The notes below the pieces were generated by a model. That model was not told where the DNA came from. It did no database searches and saw only the letters and a program-made list of their open reading frames with translations. The translations under genes were made by a program, and so were the position numbers. 8,198 bases of DNA, from NCBI GenBank assembly GCA_903898725.1, contig CAIUGQ010000669.1:1-8198 (forward strand). Direction: 5' to 3'. This DNA is from an uncultured Burkholderiales bacterium. Lineage in GTDB: Bacteria > Pseudomonadota > Gammaproteobacteria > Burkholderiales > Burkholderiaceae_E. The first letter of the stretch is position 1, and the number at the start of each line of letters is the position of its first letter. Of this stretch, positions 5,528-8,198 are shown piece after piece.

Positions 5528-5613
5528 GCATCGCCAAAGCCGCATCGCCGAACCCGATCGCCGAACCCGAACCCGATCGCCGAACCCGATCGCCGAGCGC
5601 GATCGTCGATCAC
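5528..5613 (+). repeat. 13-bp tandem repeat array in the intergenic spacer
   Basis: Successive units align to GATCGCCGAACCC: two 14-bp diverged units (5528-5541, 5542-5555), an exact unit (5556-5568), a 6-bp partial (GAACCC, 5569-5574), an exact unit (5575-5587) and two decaying units (5588-5600, 5601-5613). The array fills most of the 132-bp gap between the Bug gene and the DUF169 gene. It encodes no ORF of its own. It could be slippage-derived filler, a protein-binding array or an mRNA structure; no function is visible. Confidence 0.85.
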
Positions 5614-5621
5614 GACCCGCA

Positions 5622-5640
5622 CGGGCAGATGCCCGGGGAG
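5622..5640 (+). promoter_or_regulatory. Small hairpin overlapping the DUF169 ribosome binding site
   Basis: CGGGC (5622-5626) and GCCCG (5631-5635) pair around a 4-base loop, and the following GGGGAG (5635-5640) is the probable ribosome site, 10 bases before the ATG at 5651. The stem shares one base with the ribosome site and could modestly affect translation. It lacks a T-run, so it is not a terminator. Confidence 0.3.
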
Positions 5641-5650
5641 CCTCGCCCGC

Positions 5651-6433
5651 ATGGACACCCAGACCCCCTTCGACGGCCCGGCCCTCGCCGCCGAGCTCGA
5701 GCGCCTGCTGAAGCTGCGCGCGATACCGATCGCGATGAAGCGCTTCACGGACGCCGCGGCCATGGAGGCGATCCCGAAGATCCGCCGGCCGAAGTCGATC
5801 CACACCACCGACCAGATCGTCGCGCAGGCCGCGCGCCTGGGCTGGACCGTCGGCATCACCGGCGAGGACCTCGTCGGCGCGCAGTGCCGCGCGGTGGTCG
5901 GCCTCGGCCCCGCCGACGACGAGTGGAAGTCGGGCAAGTCGATGGTCGGCGTCTGGTACGCCACGCCCGAGGACGCGCACGCGCACCAGTCGGCGATGCA
6001 CATCCCGGGGCGCGCCGCCGCGCTCGCGGTCTCGCCGCTCGCCTCGGGCCGGCTCGATCCGCCGGACATCGCGATGTTCTACGCGACGCCGGGCGCGATG
6101 ATCTACTTCGTCAACGGCCTGCAGTGGAGCGGCTACAAGCGCTTCGACTGGAGCATCGTCGGCGAGTCCTCGTGCGCCGACTCCTGGGGGCGCGCGCTCG
6201 CCACCGGCACGCCCAGCCTGTCGATCCCGTGCTTCGCCGAGCGGCGCTACGGCGGCGTGCTCGACGACGAGATGCTGATGGCGCTGCCGCCGTCCTACCT
6301 GCCGAAGGCGATCGCCGGCATGCACGCGCTCGCGAAGAACGGCTTCCGCTACCCGTTCCCGCAGTACGGCATCCAGCAGGACGTGCGCGACGGGATGGCC
6401 GCAAGTTACCCTTCGAGAAAGGAGACGACATGA
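5651..6433 (+). CDS. DUF169 family protein, 260 aa
   Basis: Belongs by eye to DUF169 (COG2043), a family of unknown function found in bacteria and archaea. Signatures include LLKLRAIPIAMKRF (19-32), MEAIPKIRRP (38-47), LGWTVGITGEDL (63-74) and VGAQCRAVVGLG (75-86), then GESSCADSW (171-179) and SIPCFAERRYGG (191-202). Three cysteines (C79, C175, C194) lie in these conserved blocks and might bind a metal or take part in redox chemistry; that is inference. There is no signal peptide or membrane segment, so it is cytoplasmic. The stop codon overlaps the start of the acyl-CoA synthetase as ATGA (6430-6433), so the two are translationally coupled and probably work together on a CoA thioester or its precursor acid. 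The ATG at 5651 is preceded by GGGGAG. Family call is fairly sure; function is unknown. Confidence 0.92.
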   Translation: MDTQTPFDGPALAAELERLLKLRAIPIAMKRFTDAAAMEAIPKIRRPKSIHTTDQIVAQAARLGWTVGITGEDLVGAQCRAVVGLGPADDEWKSGKSMVGVWYATPEDAHAHQSAMHIPGRAAALAVSPLASGRLDPPDIAMFYATPGAMIYFVNGLQWSGYKRFDWSIVGESSCADSWGRALATGTPSLSIPCFAERRYGGVLDDEMLMALPPSYLPKAIAGMHALAKNGFRYPFPQYGIQQDVRDGMAASYPSRKETT

Positions 6434-8160
6434 CCGAGCACGACCGCTTCCGCGCCGCCCGCGACCTGCTGCTCGCGCGCCGCACCGACCTCGATGCCGC
6501 CCGCGCCGCGTTCGCGTGGCCCGCGCTCGAGCGCTTCAACTGGGCGACCGACTGGTTCGACGCGGTCGCGGCCGGCAACGACGCGCCGGCGCTGCACATC
6601 GTCGAGGAGTCCGGCACCGAGGCGAAGCTGAGCTACGCCGAGCTGTCCCGCCGCTCCACCCAGGTCGCGAATTTCCTGTCGGGCCTCGGCGCGAAGCCGG
6701 GCGACCGGATGCTGCTGATGCTGGGCAACGAGGTGCCGCTGTGGGAGACCATGCTCGCGGCGATCAAGCTCGGCGTGGTCGTCATCCCGGCGACGCTGCT
6801 GCTCTCGGGCCCCGACCTCGCCGACCGCCTCGCGCGCGGCCGCGTGCGCTGGATCCTCACCAACGCGACCGGCGCGGCCCGCGTGGCCGAGACGCCCGCC
6901 GACGCGCTCGTCGGCGTCGGCCGCATCCTCGCCGGCGGTGGCGGCACTGCCGCTACGGGGCGCGACGCGGCGGGCAAGCCGCCTGCGGGCTGGATCGACT
7001 ACCGCGATTCGGAACAGGCCGCGACGGTGCTCGCTGCGGCCCCCGCGCTCGGCGTGGACGAGCCGCTGCTCGAGTACTTCACCTCGGGCACCACCTCCAA
7101 GCCCAAGCTCGTGCGCCATTCGCGCCAGAGCTATCCGGCCGGCCACCTGAGCACGATGTACTGGCTCGGCCTGCAGCCGGGCGACGTGCACTGGACGATC
7201 AGCTCGCCGGGCTGGGCCAAGCACGCCTGGAGCTGCTTCTTCGCGCCGTTCAACGCGCAGGCCTGCGTGTTCATCTACAACTACGCGCGCTTCAGCGGCC
7301 CGGCGGTGCTCGACACCGTGGTGAAGCACGGCGTGAAGACGCTGTGCGCGCCGCCCACCGTCTGGCGCATGCTCATCCAGGAGAAACTCGGCGACTGGAA
7401 GACCTCGCTGCGCGAGGCGATCTCGGCCGGCGAGCCGCTGAACCCCGAGGTCATCGAGCAGGTGAAGGCCGCCTGGGGCCTCGAGATCCGCGACGGCTTC
7501 GGCCAGACCGAGACCACCGCGATGGTCGGCAACCCGCCGGGCCTGGCGGTCAAGCCCGGTTCGATGGGCAAGCCGCTGCCCGGCTATCCGGTGGTGCTGC
7601 TCGACCCGGACGGCAAGCCGGGCGACGAGGGCGAGATCTGCATCGACCTGTCGCGCAGGCCGATCTCGCTGATGCAGGGCTACGCCGACGACGTCGAGAA
7701 GACCGCCGAGGCGATGCGCGACGGCTTCTATCACACCGGCGATGTCGGCTCGCGCGATGCCGAGGGCTACATCACCTACGTCGGCCGCGCCGACGACGTG
7801 TTCAAGGCCTCGGGCTACCGGATCAGCCCCTTCGAGCTCGAGAGCGCGCTGATCGAGCACCCGGCGGTGGCCGAGGCCGCGGTCGTGCCCTCGCCCGACC
7901 CGGTGCGCGGCTTCGTGCCCAAGGCCTACGTGATCCTGGCCCCCGGCCACGAGGCGAATGCCGAGACCGCGCGTGCGATCTTCGGCTTCCTGCGCGGACG
8001 CGTGTCGGCCTACAAGATGATTCGCCGCATCGAGTTCTCCGACCTGCCCAAGACCATCAGCGGCAAGATCCGCCGCGTGGAGCTGCGCGGCCAGGAGAAG
8101 GGGCGGCCCGACGCGGGCGCGCGCAATGCGCACGAGCACCTCGAGGAGCAGTCGCGCTGA
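6430..8160 (+). CDS. AMP-forming acyl-CoA synthetase (ACSM/AcsA-like), 576 aa
   Basis: Activates a carboxylic acid to its CoA thioester through an acyl-AMP intermediate. ANL-superfamily motifs in order are the P-loop YFTSGTTSKPK (216-226), the substrate-pocket region SSPGWAKHAWSCFF (258-271), DGFGQTETT (355-363), YHTGD (434-438), the hinge GRADDVFKASGYRISPFELE (452-471) and the catalytic-lysine block PKTISGKIRR with K546. An N-terminal segment before residue 65 (RFNWATDWFDAVA, 35-47) resembles medium-chain/acetyl-CoA synthetase relatives. A Gly/Ala linker (168-187) and a short charged tail (554-576) look disordered. The ATG has AAAGGAG at 6418-6424 with a 5-base spacer and overlaps the DUF169 stop by four bases. 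With the CoA-transferase at 2404 the cluster has two independent ways to make CoA esters. The substrate cannot be assigned: medium-chain, aromatic or branched acids are all possible. Confidence 0.95.
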   Translation: MTEHDRFRAARDLLLARRTDLDAARAAFAWPALERFNWATDWFDAVAAGNDAPALHIVEESGTEAKLSYAELSRRSTQVANFLSGLGAKPGDRMLLMLGNEVPLWETMLAAIKLGVVVIPATLLLSGPDLADRLARGRVRWILTNATGAARVAETPADALVGVGRILAGGGGTAATGRDAAGKPPAGWIDYRDSEQAATVLAAAPALGVDEPLLEYFTSGTTSKPKLVRHSRQSYPAGHLSTMYWLGLQPGDVHWTISSPGWAKHAWSCFFAPFNAQACVFIYNYARFSGPAVLDTVVKHGVKTLCAPPTVWRMLIQEKLGDWKTSLREAISAGEPLNPEVIEQVKAAWGLEIRDGFGQTETTAMVGNPPGLAVKPGSMGKPLPGYPVVLLDPDGKPGDEGEICIDLSRRPISLMQGYADDVEKTAEAMRDGFYHTGDVGSRDAEGYITYVGRADDVFKASGYRISPFELESALIEHPAVAEAAVVPSPDPVRGFVPKAYVILAPGHEANAETARAIFGFLRGRVSAYKMIRRIEFSDLPKTISGKIRRVELRGQEKGRPDAGARNAHEHLEEQSR

Positions 8161-8182
8161 GCGCGCGGCCAGGATGCAGCCC

Positions 8183-8198
8183 AGGATGACGACCATGA
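8183..8198 (+). other. Probable ribosome site and start codon of a following gene (cut by window end)
   Basis: AGGA (8183-8186) lies 8 bases before an ATG at 8195, 34 bp after the acyl-CoA synthetase stop. In-frame ATGs at 8174 and 8186 are alternative starts but have no properly spaced ribosome site. If real, this gene continues the cluster; only its first codon is visible, so nothing can be said of the product. Confidence 0.35.

Noticed and set aside
6406..8196. Minus-strand open frame of about 596 codons under the acyl-CoA synthetase
   Set aside because: Pure antisense shadow of a gene with all ANL motifs intact; composition is low-complexity and no ribosome site is seen.
1..8198. CRISPR arrays, tRNA or rRNA genes, transposases, attachment sites
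   Set aside because: I looked on both strands and saw no spaced direct repeats of CRISPR type, no tRNA-like cloverleaf, no rRNA sequence, no transposase motifs and no terminal inverted repeats with target duplications.

Overview
The window is about 70% GC. Its gene families (Bug/TctC-type solute-binding receptor, family III CoA-transferase, crotonase, AMP-forming acyl-CoA ligase, SDR, DUF169) are typical of a high-GC betaproteobacterium of the Burkholderiales. This assignment is inferred from gene content and codon use; no marker gene is present.

Left part (1-1420): an RpoE-like ECF sigma factor gene and a very small RseA_N-like anti-sigma gene lie on the minus strand. They are divergent from a 91-residue protein of unknown function on the plus strand. 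The divergent spacer contains a perfect 9-bp inverted repeat whose arms each look like an ECF -35 element (GCAACTT), and each is followed after 15 bp by GTCT. The sequence therefore suggests an autoregulated sigma/anti-sigma pair that also drives the divergent small gene. The predicted sigma-factor mRNA would be nearly leaderless.

Middle (1440-2403): an SDR-family gene on the minus strand ends 19 bp from the small unknown gene (convergent). It is divergent from the large plus-strand cluster, with a 178-bp regulatory spacer holding a second perfect 9-bp inverted repeat and a possible sigma-54 site. The SDR keeps the nucleotide-binding motif but lacks the usual Ser-Tyr-Lys catalytic residues.

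Right part (2404-8198): a co-directional, probably operonic cluster. In order it holds a family III CoA-transferase with an odd Ser-Gly tail, an enoyl-CoA hydratase/isomerase-like protein with one catalytic Glu missing, a periplasmic Bug-type receptor, a 132-bp spacer with a 13-bp tandem repeat array, a DUF169 protein, and an acyl-CoA synthetase overlapping DUF169 by ATGA. A further gene may begin at the right edge. Together these look like a system for sensing or importing an organic acid, activating it to a CoA thioester (by transferase and/or ligase) and processing the thioester with crotonase and SDR chemistry. The substrate cannot be read from the sequence. The least characterised parts are the DUF169-ligase pair, the degenerate-active-site SDR and the sigma-linked small protein.
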